From contig NZ_CAKTTZ010000005.1 in assembly GCF_934617235.1 (NCBI RefSeq), forward strand, positions 17,189-81,188: DNA of 64,000 nucleotides, given 5' to 3'. The notes below the pieces were generated by a model. That model did not search any database. It was not told the DNA's origin and worked only from the letters and a program-made list of their open reading frames with translations. Of the stretch, positions 1 to 7,825 are shown piece by piece. The translations under genes were made by a program, and so were the position numbers. Positions within the stretch are counted from its first letter, which is position 1. Every line of letters begins with the position of its first letter. The DNA comes from an uncultured Ellagibacter sp. (GTDB taxonomy: Bacteria; Actinomycetota; Coriobacteriia; Coriobacteriales; Eggerthellaceae).

Positions 1-2367
1 GATGATGGAACCTTGCGGGGAAGTCACCTCAACGGTGTCCCCGGTCTTAAGCCCCAAGTCTTCCATGTCGGACGGGTTGATCTTGATGACGTCGTCCCAG
101 GCCACGTCACCCGGGTCGGTGTCCTTGAATTCCTGATAGCCCACGCAGTTCGCGCTTCGGCCCTCAAGGTTTAAGCGCGCACGGTGCTCCTCGAAGATGT
201 AGGGGTAGGTCTTCTCGTCGCCATAGCGAACGGGGGTCTCGTAGTGCGGCACGAAGGCCAGGCCGTCGCGCGCCTCGAAGCCCATGGACTCCACGACGGA
301 GTTCACGTCGCACTTGTACTGGGTCGCCACCTGCTCGAGCAGCGTCTTCAAGCTTTCGGAGAAGAACTCGAACTTGCCGGTATCGTGGCCCAAGCTGCCC
401 CAATGCTTCTTGTAGCCCATCTTCTTGGAATTGAAGCAGCCCTTCGAGCAGAAGTTGCGCCAGCTGCCGAGGTCGGTGCCCTGTTTGGCGTTCTTGCCGT
501 TCCATGCGGGCGCCGTCATGATCTTCACCGCGATCTCGGCGAATTCGGACGCGCTCGTGGGGCAATTGCCCGTCTCGGGGTCGCAGAAGGCCTTCGAATA
601 GTAGTTGTAGATGTTCGCGAAACCGCGCTCCTTGAGCTTCACGGCAAGCTCCCACGCGATTTCCGTCTCGTCGGTCTTGGTGTCCCACAGAGGCGTGATC
701 ACGGGCTGCTGTACCGAAATGTAGGAGTAGAGGCCCTGGCTTGCCTTCATGAAGCCCCAGCGCTCGAACATGTAGTGCTTGGCCGGCAGGAGGATGTCGG
801 CGAACATGGCGGACTCGGACGGCATCGTCGTGATGTTCACATAGAACGGTACCTTCGCGTATGCCTTGTCGAAGCGTTGCGCGCCGGTGGAGCTGAAGCA
901 ATAGTTGCACCAGTAGCTGATGAGCATCTTGATCTCGTAGCTGCCGTCTTCGTAGTGCCCGTCTTCCTGCAAGATAACGTCGGCAAGTCGGCTCGAGGTC
1001 TCATTGGAGTGGATCGCCTTGCCGTTGTAGTTTAAGAAGTCCTTGCGGATACGCCCGTCGATCGCCTTCATCTTGGCGGCCTTGCGAGCGTTGCTATCGC
1101 GGAAATGGTTGTGATCGGGCAGGCTCGCCGTCGAGGCGGAAGCGCTTCTAAACACGCCGCCCTTCGTTTCGATGGAGCCGACCAGGCCGTTGAGCGCGTT
1201 CGCCGCCATGGCACCGTACACGCCTCGGACCTGCATATTCGTGCCCGGGGATTGCCACGAGCAGCTCGCGTCGCCGTACTTGCCGAACTGCGTGGCGACC
1301 TCGGTGATGTCCTTCGCCTCGATGCCGCAGATGTCGGCCGCCCATTCGGGTGTGGCGTCCTTGAGCGCCAAGTTCCACCAACGCACAAGGCCATAGCCCT
1401 GGTTGTGCTCGAACTTGGACTCGTCGACGGTTTCGCCCGCCTTGAACAGGTTCGCCTTGTTGTTGTAGTTGTCGGTGAGCTCGTAGTTCCAAGGGCCCTG
1501 CTTGAAGTCGCCCACGAACTTCTTGTTCCAGAGTCCCTTCGTCAGGATAACGTGCGCAATCGCGCAGGCAAGCGCGCCGTCGGTGCCGGGGATGATCGGC
1601 AGCCATTTGTCGGCCTTCGCTGCGGTTGCGGACAGGCGCGGGTCGATCACGTAGATCTTCGCACCGTCCATGACCTTGCCCCACACGCTCGATGCCCAGC
1701 CTGACATGCGGTTCGACGAGATGGGGTCGGTCGACCACATGAGGAAGCACTTCGTGTTGGTAAGGTCGTAGTTGTGGTACGAGAAGGTACCTTCGGTCGC
1801 CCAGTTCGCCATCTTCTCGGCTTCGGCGCAGATGTCGCCGTGACCGAAGTAGTTCGGGGTGCCGAACAGGATGTTGAACTTCTTGTAAAGGACGTCGCCG
1901 ACGCCGGTGGAGCGGCCCTTCTGGAAGGCGAGCTTCTTCGTTTCGCCGTTCTTCTTGAGCTCCATGAGCTTATCGGCGATGGTGTTAAGCGCCTCGTCCC
2001 AGCTGATCGGGACAAAACCAGGGTCGACGCCGCGCCCCTTCTCGGGGTTGGTGCGCTTCATCGGGGTTTTGATTCGATCGGGGTCGTATACTTGCTGAAT
2101 CGCGAGATGCGGCTTCGGGCAGATCTTGCCACCTGTCGCTGTGCAGTTCCAGTTGCCCGTGATGCGGAGGATACGCTTGTTTTGCGTATAGACCTTCACG
2201 GGGCAAGAGGCAGTGCACCCTTGACAGGTGGTTGCGGTCCACTTGCCGGTTTGGTTCGGCTTGTGGGACTCATCGGCTACGGCGGTAAACGGCGTCACCC
2301 CCGTCGCTGCCACCGCAGCCAACCCCAAGGCGCTCGCCTTGAGGAATGAGCGTCTATTAATGTTCAC
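1..2367 (-). CDS. Tat-exported molybdopterin oxidoreductase, DMSO reductase family, catalytic subunit (3' end outside window)
   Basis: The frame is open from a GTG at 2367 to the left edge (789 codons) and is continuous by eye. The N-terminus carries a twin-arginine signal (NRRSFLK, then a hydrophobic Ala-rich stretch), so export by Tat is expected. A Cys-x2-Cys-x3-Cys cluster (CQGCTASC) with a fourth Cys in KICPKP forms the N-terminal [4Fe-4S] motif of the DMSO reductase family. PISWDEALNTIADKL is the usual start of the molybdopterin domain, and the C-terminal dinucleotide-binding domain is entered just before the edge (VIKINPSDMEDLGLKTGD). The substrate cannot be read from sequence. It is divergent from a GlpF-like channel and an ArsM-like methyltransferase, so a metalloid substrate is one possibility; catechol dehydroxylases of Eggerthellaceae belong to the same superfamily. 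Partner subunits, if any, lie beyond the left edge. Confidence 0.9.
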   Translation of the reverse strand, partial: MNINRRSFLKASALGLAAVAATGVTPFTAVADESHKPNQTGKWTATTCQGCTASCPVKVYTQNKRILRITGNWNCTATGGKICPKPHLAIQQVYDPDRIKTPMKRTNPEKGRGVDPGFVPISWDEALNTIADKLMELKKNGETKKLAFQKGRSTGVGDVLYKKFNILFGTPNYFGHGDICAEAEKMANWATEGTFSYHNYDLTNTKCFLMWSTDPISSNRMSGWASSVWGKVMDGAKIYVIDPRLSATAAKADKWLPIIPGTDGALACAIAHVILTKGLWNKKFVGDFKQGPWNYELTDNYNNKANLFKAGETVDESKFEHNQGYGLVRWWNLALKDATPEWAADICGIEAKDITEVATQFGKYGDASCSWQSPGTNMQVRGVYGAMAANALNGLVGSIETKGGVFRSASASTASLPDHNHFRDSNARKAAKMKAIDGRIRKDFLNYNGKAIHSNETSSRLADVILQEDGHYEDGSYEIKMLISYWCNYCFSSTGAQRFDKAYAKVPFYVNITTMPSESAMFADILLPAKHYMFERWGFMKASQGLYSYISVQQPVITPLWDTKTDETEIAWELAVKLKERGFANIYNYYSKAFCDPETGNCPTSASEFAEIAVKIMTAPAWNGKNAKQGTDLGSWRNFCSKGCFNSKKMGYKKHWGSLGHDTGKFEFFSESLKTLLEQVATQYKCDVNSVVESMGFEARDGLAFVPHYETPVRYGDEKTYPYIFEEHRARLNLEGRSANCVGYQEFKDTDPGDVAWDDVIKINPSDMEDLGLKTGDTVEVTSPQGSII

Positions 2368-2689
2368 TTCTATTTACCCTCTCTCTAGGGCTTCGATTCC
2401 CTGCATACCAATGCAACAGCATCGTTTCCCCTGCTACTGCTGTCATTTGAGGGATTAAGCAGTAGAAAACGAGAGAATGCGTATGGAATTATAGCGACGT
2501 TTTGGTAAAAGTCACGTAAAGTCAAGCATATATTCGACGAGGTGCAATAATTTCTTGTGCCTAATTAATTTATTGGCTAATACTTGACTTCGTCATATAC
2601 TTGCTCAACAATACGCACCCGAGGGATTGCGCCCAAAGTGGGCGTTGCTGTCAGGATTGCATTCAAATAAGACGAAAGAGAAGAAACTC
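2368..2689. other. divergent intergenic region between Mo enzyme and channel gene
   Basis: AT-rich spacer of about 320 bases without a gene. It must hold promoters for both directions. It contains an imperfect nested hairpin near 2423-2471 and a spaced inverted pair AGTCAAG / CTTGACT (about 2520 and 2584). No recognised regulator site could be assigned. Confidence 0.6.
2423..2471 (-). promoter_or_regulatory. imperfect hairpin in the 5' leader of the Mo oxidoreductase
   Basis: Nested complementary arms are visible: CTACTGCT (2434-2441) with AGCAGTAG (2458-2465), and outside them CGTTT (2423-2427) with AAACG (2467-2471). It lies 56-105 bases upstream of the GTG start of the minus-strand oxidoreductase. 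It could be an RNA leader structure or a dyad operator; nothing distinguishes these. Confidence 0.35.
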
Positions 2690-3499
2690 ATGAAATTCGC
2701 AAGGCAATTCACCGGTGAGCTCATCGGTACCTTCCTTATGTGCTTCCTCGGTATCGGCGCTGTTGCCGTGGCAACGCTGTTCGGCGCGCTTACCGGCCCA
2801 GGTCAAGTTGGACTTGTATGGGGCCTCGCCATCGCGATCGGCATCTACGTGACACGCAACCTCTCCGATGCGCACTTCAACCCGGCGGTTTCGATCTCGA
2901 TGATCCTCGCCGGCAAGATGAAGGTTCGCGACCTTCCCGCCTACCTGCTCGGCCAGTGCGCCGGCGCCTTCCTCGCTGCAGGTTCCCTCTGGGTCCTCTT
3001 CGGCGATTCCGTGGCGAAGAACCTTTCCAACAACGGACTCACCATGTCCACCAACTCCATCGGCAGCGCGGCCACCATCTGGTGCGAAGTGTTCCCGAAC
3101 ACCGCGAACGGCACCGTGCCCATGATGGTCGGCGCCTTCGCCGAGGGTTTCGGCGTCTTCCTTCTCTGCCTTGTCATCCTGAGCCTGACCTCCGATGAGA
3201 ACAAGGGCAAGCCGAGCTCGCTTATCGCGCCGCTGTTCATCGGTCTCACCATCACCGTGCTCATCAACGTCATCGGCCCGCTGACCGATGCTGGCCTGAA
3301 TCCTGCTCGCGACATCATGCCTCGTCTGTGGGCTGCCTGCGTGGGTTGGGGCTCCATCTGCTTTGGCAACAACATCATGGACACCATCTGCGTGTACGTT
3401 ATTGGCCCGTTCGTTGGCGGCATCGTCGCGGCTCTCGTTTACCGCTACATCTTGAAGCCGATGCACATCAAGAAGAACGACGACGAAGTCGAGGCATAA
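2690..3499 (+). CDS. MIP-family channel, aquaglyceroporin (GlpF) type
   Basis: 269-residue membrane channel. The two family hallmarks are present: first NPA in DAHFNPAVS and second NPA in DAGLNPARD. Asp after Arg in NPARD is typical of glycerol facilitators rather than water-only aquaporins. Six hydrophobic segments and two half-helices fit the fold. The open frame extends upstream, but the ATG at 2690 follows an AAAGAGAAG ribosome-binding site and gives the family N-terminus (MKFARQFTGELIGTF). Known GlpF-type channels pass glycerol and uncharged metalloid hydroxides such as As(OH)3. Glycerol genes are not seen nearby, whereas an ArsM-like methyltransferase follows 82 bases downstream, so metalloid passage is a reasonable inference, not proven. 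Confidence 0.9.
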   Translation: MKFARQFTGELIGTFLMCFLGIGAVAVATLFGALTGPGQVGLVWGLAIAIGIYVTRNLSDAHFNPAVSISMILAGKMKVRDLPAYLLGQCAGAFLAAGSLWVLFGDSVAKNLSNNGLTMSTNSIGSAATIWCEVFPNTANGTVPMMVGAFAEGFGVFLLCLVILSLTSDENKGKPSSLIAPLFIGLTITVLINVIGPLTDAGLNPARDIMPRLWAACVGWGSICFGNNIMDTICVYVIGPFVGGIVAALVYRYILKPMHIKKNDDEVEA

Positions 3500-3581
3500 G
3501 TCATTCGACGAGCCCACGGCCGCAGCAGCTACGCGACTCGCTGCGACCTTTTTGTAAACACGCCAAGAGAAGGGACGCGCA

Positions 3582-4595
3582 ATGAACGAGATCATTCAAA
3601 CGATCCGCGACTATTACGCAGAGAAGAAACTGGGCGACATCATTTCCGTCGAGGGGCTTGCTCCTTCCGACGAGGCGGCCGAGGCGCTCGCGCTTCTCCC
3701 CGAGGATATGCGCGAGAACAAGATGCTTCTGGGCTATCCGTTCCCGCCGATGCTTGAGGGCTGCACCGTGCTGGTGCTCGGCGCTCGCAACGGGCGCGAC
3801 GCTTTCGTCGCCTCGAAGCTTGTAGGCGAGTCTGGCAAGGTCATCGCAATCGAGGGCTGCGCACACGGCGTTGAGAAGGCCGATGGCGTCAAAGAGGAAA
3901 TCGCCCAAGCGTTCGGCTATGCGAAGTCGAACGTCCATTTCGTGAACGCGGGCATTGAGGACCTTTATGCGGCAGGCATCGCCGACGACTCGATCGATGT
4001 CGTCATCGCCAACTGCGCCGTATCGCATAGCCCCTTCAAACTCGAAGTGCTCTCGGAGGTCTACCGCGCGCTAAAGGAGGGCGGCGAATTCTATGAGTTC
4101 GACGTTTTCTGCAACCGCCGCCTCGATCCCGAGCAGAAGGCCGATCCCGCCATCGCGGGCGGTCTTTTGGCCGAAACTGGCTATGATCAGGATTTCCGCC
4201 GCACTATGCGCAAGGCTGGCTGGGAAGACTTCCGCCATATGAGCTTCCATGCAGTCGAGGTGACCGACGAGGCGGCGGCGAAGGCGAAAGGCGAGGGCAC
4301 CACCTACGAAGGACGCTATGTTCGCGCGGTTAAAAGCCAGGTCATCGAAGATATCTGCGAGCAGTACGGCCAGTATGCCACCTACGACGGTCAGATCGCG
4401 GGCTGTCCAGACTATTTCGATTTGGACGACCATCATCGCTTCTTCACCAATGAGCCGATGAGCGTCTGCAGCAACTCCTGCAGCATGGTCGCCGATACCC
4501 GCTATGGGACCCACTTCAAGGTAGATGGCAACCTGCGCCACCACTACGGCGCATTCGGCAAATGCGGTAACGTCGAGCGCATCGTCGAGGAATAG
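3582..4595 (+). CDS. ArsM-like SAM-dependent methyltransferase
   Basis: 337 residues. A class I SAM-binding fold is seen: motif I VLVLGARNGRDAF (about residues 64-76), a GESGKVIAIE strand, and IANCAVSHSPFKLEVLSEVYRALKEGG. The NC within IANCAV matches the conserved Cys region of arsenite methyltransferases, and Cys61 precedes motif I. The C-terminal domain (PDYFDLDDHHRFFTNEP, then several Cys and HYGAFGKCG) also resembles the C-terminal extension of bacterial ArsM proteins. Likely role: methylation of arsenite or a related metalloid, or possibly of a small thiol-reactive substrate. It shares direction with the GlpF-type channel and is closed by a strong terminator, so the two form a probable operon. 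RBS AGAGAAGGG precedes the ATG. Family assignment is from memory of ArsM sequences. Confidence 0.75.
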   Translation: MNEIIQTIRDYYAEKKLGDIISVEGLAPSDEAAEALALLPEDMRENKMLLGYPFPPMLEGCTVLVLGARNGRDAFVASKLVGESGKVIAIEGCAHGVEKADGVKEEIAQAFGYAKSNVHFVNAGIEDLYAAGIADDSIDVVIANCAVSHSPFKLEVLSEVYRALKEGGEFYEFDVFCNRRLDPEQKADPAIAGGLLAETGYDQDFRRTMRKAGWEDFRHMSFHAVEVTDEAAAKAKGEGTTYEGRYVRAVKSQVIEDICEQYGQYATYDGQIAGCPDYFDLDDHHRFFTNEPMSVCSNSCSMVADTRYGTHFKVDGNLRHHYGAFGKCGNVERIVEE

Positions 4596-4619
4596 CGGGC
4601 TCACCACCCGTTTTCCGAA

Positions 4620-4658
4620 AGCCCCTTGCAGTTCACACCTGAACTGCAAGGGGCTTTT
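4620..4658 (+). terminator. Rho-independent terminator
   Basis: A perfect 16-bp stem (4620-4635 with 4640-4655), a 4-base loop and a following TTTT close the channel/methyltransferase operon 24 bases after the stop. Confidence 0.92.
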
Positions 4659-4794
4659 GCTGCTCTAAGATTATCCTCGGGCGTAGGGTGAGCGCGATGT
4701 GGGGGTCTTCCGCTCGTCCTATCTTTGGCTCCAGGGAGATCACCGACCGCCCGTTACACCCCGTAAACAAAACACACGCGGGCGGGGAAATACC

Positions 4795-4803
4795 TGCTAT
4801 CAT
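4795..4803 (+). promoter_or_regulatory. extended -10 promoter (TGCTATCAT)
   Basis: TGC followed by TATCAT lies 62 bases ahead of the lipoprotein start. The same nine bases precede gatC (9371) and the chorismate mutase gene (53524), which suggests a common extended -10 promoter type in this genome. No convincing -35 hexamer is seen. Confidence 0.5.
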
Positions 4804-4864
4804 GCCCAAAGGCTCCCATTGTGGGGCCTTTCTTGATGGACTTCGTTTACGGGAAGGTGGGTTC

Positions 4865-5446
4865 GTGAGACGGCTTGTTAACTTTGCAATCGCAGTGTGC
4901 CTTGTGTGCTGCGCGTTGCCCCTCGTCTCATGCAAGGCGCCCGCCCTTTCCGATTGCGACCTGCAGCTTTTCCAAAACGCCTCGGGCACAGGCGATACGC
5001 GCGACATCGTCTCGGGCGTGGTGAGTCTGGGCGGCGTGTACCGACAAGGGGACACGGCGGGGCGCGTGGTCTGCCTCAACATCGGCATGAGCGAGACGAG
5101 TCCCTGCGATTCGATTTCGATCGAGTCGCTCACCGACGGCGTCCGCGTGGGGAAATCGAGCGGCTCCTGGGAAGACACCGCCAATTACCAGCTTGGCGAA
5201 ATCGCAAGCGGGGGATACGTGTATTTCGCCGTGCCCGTCGAGCAGGGCGCCGACGAGACGGCTGACGTGGCGGCGTATCGCGCGTTCGGCGGCGTCGAGT
5301 TCTGCGTCACGTTCCACAACGGAGAAGACCAGATGAGCTACACGTACCGCATCGTGCCGACCGATAGCTACCTCACATGGGTGAAAGACCCGAAGGGCAA
5401 CACTTTCGACGGCGCGCGCTTCGAAGTGACGCGGACGGGGGAGTAG
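4865..5446 (+). CDS. putative lipoprotein
   Basis: 193 residues from a GTG at 4865 preceded by GGGAAGGTGG. The open frame continues upstream, but only this start gives a proper lipoprotein signal: Arg-Arg, a hydrophobic core (LVNFAIAVCLVCCALP) and lipobox LVSC around residue 24. The mature part is a beta-rich domain without recognised family (DTANYQLGEIASGGYVYFAV, DQMSYTYRIVPTD), similar in style to immunoglobulin-like extracellular domains of other actinobacterial lipoproteins. It ends three bases before recQ, so both are probably co-transcribed, although no functional link is evident. Confidence 0.8.
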   Translation: MRRLVNFAIAVCLVCCALPLVSCKAPALSDCDLQLFQNASGTGDTRDIVSGVVSLGGVYRQGDTAGRVVCLNIGMSETSPCDSISIESLTDGVRVGKSSGSWEDTANYQLGEIASGGYVYFAVPVEQGADETADVAAYRAFGGVEFCVTFHNGEDQMSYTYRIVPTDSYLTWVKDPKGNTFDGARFEVTRTGE

Positions 5447-5449
5447 GCC

Positions 5450-7384
5450 GTGGACGAGGATACCGGTTACACCCCACCAAGCGTCCCCGACGCCTTGCCG
5501 GCGCCGACGCTCGATGACGCCCGCCGCGCGCTGAGGGACTGCTTCGGCTACGAGGACTTCAGGCTGGGGCAGAAAAGCGTGATCGAGGCGATTCTCGCCG
5601 GACGCGATACGCTCGCCGTCATGCCGACGGGCGCAGGAAAGTCGCTGTGCTACCAAATCCCCAGCATCGTCTTGCCCGGGGTCGCGATCGTCGTCTCGCC
5701 GCTCGTGTCGCTTATGGGCGATCAAGTCCGTGCGCTCGTGCAGGCAGGAGTGCATGCGGCGTACCTCAACTCGACACTTTCGCCTGCGGCCCAGGGCCGC
5801 GTGATCGAGCGCGCGCGAGCAGGCGAGTTCGACATCGTATATGTAGCACCCGAACGGCTCGAAGATGTGCGCTTCGTCGATTTTGCGAGCCACGCACGCA
5901 TAGCGCTCATCGCCGTCGATGAGGCCCATTGCGTGTCGCAGTGGGGCCAAGACTTCCGCCCTTCGTATCTGCAAATCGGCGCCTTCATCGCGAAGCTGTC
6001 GGCGCGCCCCGCCGTCTGCGCGCTCACGGCGAGGGCGACCGAGCGCGTTCGCGATGACATCGTGCGCCTGCTCGGGCTGTCCGACCCCTACCGTATCGTC
6101 ACCGGGTTCGACCGTCCGAACCTGCATTTCGCTGTCGAGCGCGCGGAGCCCAAGCGCAAGCTCGCGAGGATCGCCGCCTACGCCTTAGAGCACGCAAGCG
6201 ATTCGGGCATCGTGTACTGCTCGACCCGGAAGGACACCGAGGTCGTATGCGATGCACTCGTGTCGGCAGGCGTGCGCGCAACGCGCTACCATGCCGGGCT
6301 CCCCGCTGCCGAGCGCGCAGCAAACCAGCAGGCATTCATCTGCGACGATGCGCCCGTCATGGTCGCAACAAACGCGTTTGGCATGGGCATCGACAAGTCG
6401 AATGTGCGCTACGTGCTCCATCACAACATGCCCGCCTCGATCGAGGCGTATTACCAGGAAGCCGGCCGCGCGGGACGCGACGGTCTGCCCTCGGAGTGCC
6501 TGCTCTTCTGGAGCGAGAAGGACCTTTCCACCTGCCGCTTCTTCATCGAGCAGGAATCGGCCAATGAGGATCTTTCGCCAGAAGAGGCCGAGGCCGTGCG
6601 CCAGACGCGCCGGCGCATGCTCGCAGCGATGGAGGGCTACTGCATGACCTGCGGCTGCCTGCGCGAGTACCTGCTTCACTACTTCGGGGAAGAAAGCGAG
6701 GCGGACGGCTCTGTGAGCTGTGGCAACTGCGGCAACTGCGAAGGCGGATTCGAGCGCGTCGACGTGACGGATGAGGCCCGCGCGATCATGCGCTGCGTGC
6801 AGGAGCTTCGCGGCGAATGGGGCAAGGGAATGGTCGCCGATGTGCTGCGCGGCTCAAAAAGCGAGAAGGTATTGTCGTTCGGGCTCGATCGCGCGAACGC
6901 CTACGGCACGCTTTCCCACGCGTCCGCAGCGCATGTGAAAGACGTGATAGAGCTGCTCGTCGCAGGCAGGTACCTCGACATCTCGGAGGGGAAGTTCCCC
7001 AAGGTGGGGTTCGGCCCGAACTTTCGCGCGGCGGCGGCGCCCGAGTTCTCCCTCTTCATGAAGCGCACGGCACGGAAGAGCGGGCGGGCTAGCGCAGGCG
7101 GCGGGCATGCGTTCGGCTCGAGCGGCACAAGGAGCACAGGCACTGCGGCGGACAGCGGGTCCAGCGAGCTTTTCGAGCGCCTGCGCGCGCTGCGCAAGCA
7201 AATCGCGAACGAGCGGGGATGCGCGCCCTACATGGTCTTCTCCGACGCCGCGCTGCGCGACATGTGCGCCCGCCTTCCGCAGACCGAGGACGAATTCCTC
7301 GAGGTGAACGGGGTGGGGCAGACGAAGCTTCTGCGCTACGGGGAGGCGTTCCTCGCCGAAATCGCCGCCTTCGAGAACCGCTAG
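5450..7384 (+). CDS. recQ: ATP-dependent DNA helicase RecQ
   Basis: 644 residues from GTG. All landmarks of bacterial RecQ occur in order: motif 0 (FGYEDFRLGQ), Walker A (PTGAGKSLCYQ), DEAH box (VDEAHCVSQWG), motif VI (YYQEAGRAGRDG), the zinc-binding Cys set of the RQC domain (CMTCGCLREYLLHYFGE, CGNCGNC), and a C-terminal HRDC domain (SSELFERLRALRKQIA to LLRYGEAFLAEI). The enzyme unwinds DNA 3'-5' in recombination and replication-fork repair. The length and domain set are those of a full-length RecQ. An Ala/Gly/Ser-rich linker (about residues 545-570) separates RQC and HRDC. Confidence 0.97.
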   Translation: MDEDTGYTPPSVPDALPAPTLDDARRALRDCFGYEDFRLGQKSVIEAILAGRDTLAVMPTGAGKSLCYQIPSIVLPGVAIVVSPLVSLMGDQVRALVQAGVHAAYLNSTLSPAAQGRVIERARAGEFDIVYVAPERLEDVRFVDFASHARIALIAVDEAHCVSQWGQDFRPSYLQIGAFIAKLSARPAVCALTARATERVRDDIVRLLGLSDPYRIVTGFDRPNLHFAVERAEPKRKLARIAAYALEHASDSGIVYCSTRKDTEVVCDALVSAGVRATRYHAGLPAAERAANQQAFICDDAPVMVATNAFGMGIDKSNVRYVLHHNMPASIEAYYQEAGRAGRDGLPSECLLFWSEKDLSTCRFFIEQESANEDLSPEEAEAVRQTRRRMLAAMEGYCMTCGCLREYLLHYFGEESEADGSVSCGNCGNCEGGFERVDVTDEARAIMRCVQELRGEWGKGMVADVLRGSKSEKVLSFGLDRANAYGTLSHASAAHVKDVIELLVAGRYLDISEGKFPKVGFGPNFRAAAAPEFSLFMKRTARKSGRASAGGGHAFGSSGTRSTGTAADSGSSELFERLRALRKQIANERGCAPYMVFSDAALRDMCARLPQTEDEFLEVNGVGQTKLLRYGEAFLAEIAAFENR

Positions 7385-7452
7385 GCCGCAAGCCCTCTCG
7401 GCATTCACCGCACTCGAAAAGTGAAGGGTCTGTGACGAAAAGGGTCCATGCA

Positions 7453-7480
7453 TTGACTCTTGGGCGAGTTGGACGATGAT
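7453..7480 (+). promoter_or_regulatory. sigma-70-type promoter of the leader peptide / MHS transporter unit
   Basis: TTGACT (7453-7458), a 16-base spacer and GATGAT (7475-7480). Transcription from here would give a roughly 330-base leader before the symporter gene, long enough for the leader ORF and hairpins described below. Confidence 0.5.
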
Positions 7481-7551
7481 AGATGCCGCTGGCGAGCCAA
7501 AGGGGCGCGCAGCAAGCGGGCATCAAGGGATGTCCCAACAAAGGAGATACG

Positions 7552-7602
7552 TTGACCAGCACGAACATGCATACCATTCGAATTATGAGCCTGATTATCT
7601 AG
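7552..7602 (+). CDS. candidate Ile-rich leader peptide (16 aa)
   Basis: A 17-codon ORF starts at TTG 7552, five bases after a strong AAAGGAG ribosome-binding site, and reads MTSTNMHTIRIMSLII. Four of its last eight residues are Ile (ATT, ATT, ATT, ATC) and one is Leu, and the peptide ends directly before a series of hairpins and a terminator. This is the usual arrangement of a translational attenuator sensing charged tRNA-Ile or tRNA-Leu. The next gene is an MHS-family transporter, not an ilv or leu gene. It is too short to be judged by coding statistics; the RBS and the position are the evidence. Confidence 0.6.
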   Translation: MTSTNMHTIRIMSLII

Positions 7603-7650
7603 GGCTCGGGTTGCTTGTTTGTTAGCTGCCCGAACCCAAATCGGGCAGCT
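7603..7650 (+). promoter_or_regulatory. mutually exclusive hairpins after the leader peptide
   Basis: A perfect 10-bp stem AGCTGCCCGA / TCGGGCAGCT (7624-7633 with 7641-7650) competes with an alternative pairing of GGCTCGGG (7603-7610) with CCCGAACC (7629-7636, one mismatch). Overlapping the leader peptide stop, these could form pause and antiterminator structures. Confidence 0.5.
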
Positions 7651-7665
7651 GATGGTGCATTGAAG

Positions 7666-7700
7666 CCGGAGGCTGTTTGAGAAAACGCCTCCGGTTTTTT
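7666..7700 (+). terminator. intrinsic terminator ahead of the MHS transporter
   Basis: CCGGAGGC (7666-7673) pairs with GCCTCCGG (7687-7694), followed by six T. It stands between the promoter at 7453 and the transporter gene, so it must be read through or antiterminated for expression. Confidence 0.85.
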
Positions 7701-7825
7701 ATTTACTCCGCAGATGCTCATCATTCGCACCCTTGCGATTTTCTACCGTCGTTTTCCCAAACAGCCGCCCGCTTTCAAGCAATTTGCGTATCAAGGACAT
7801 GCGAGAGAAAGCGAGCGAGCAGATC

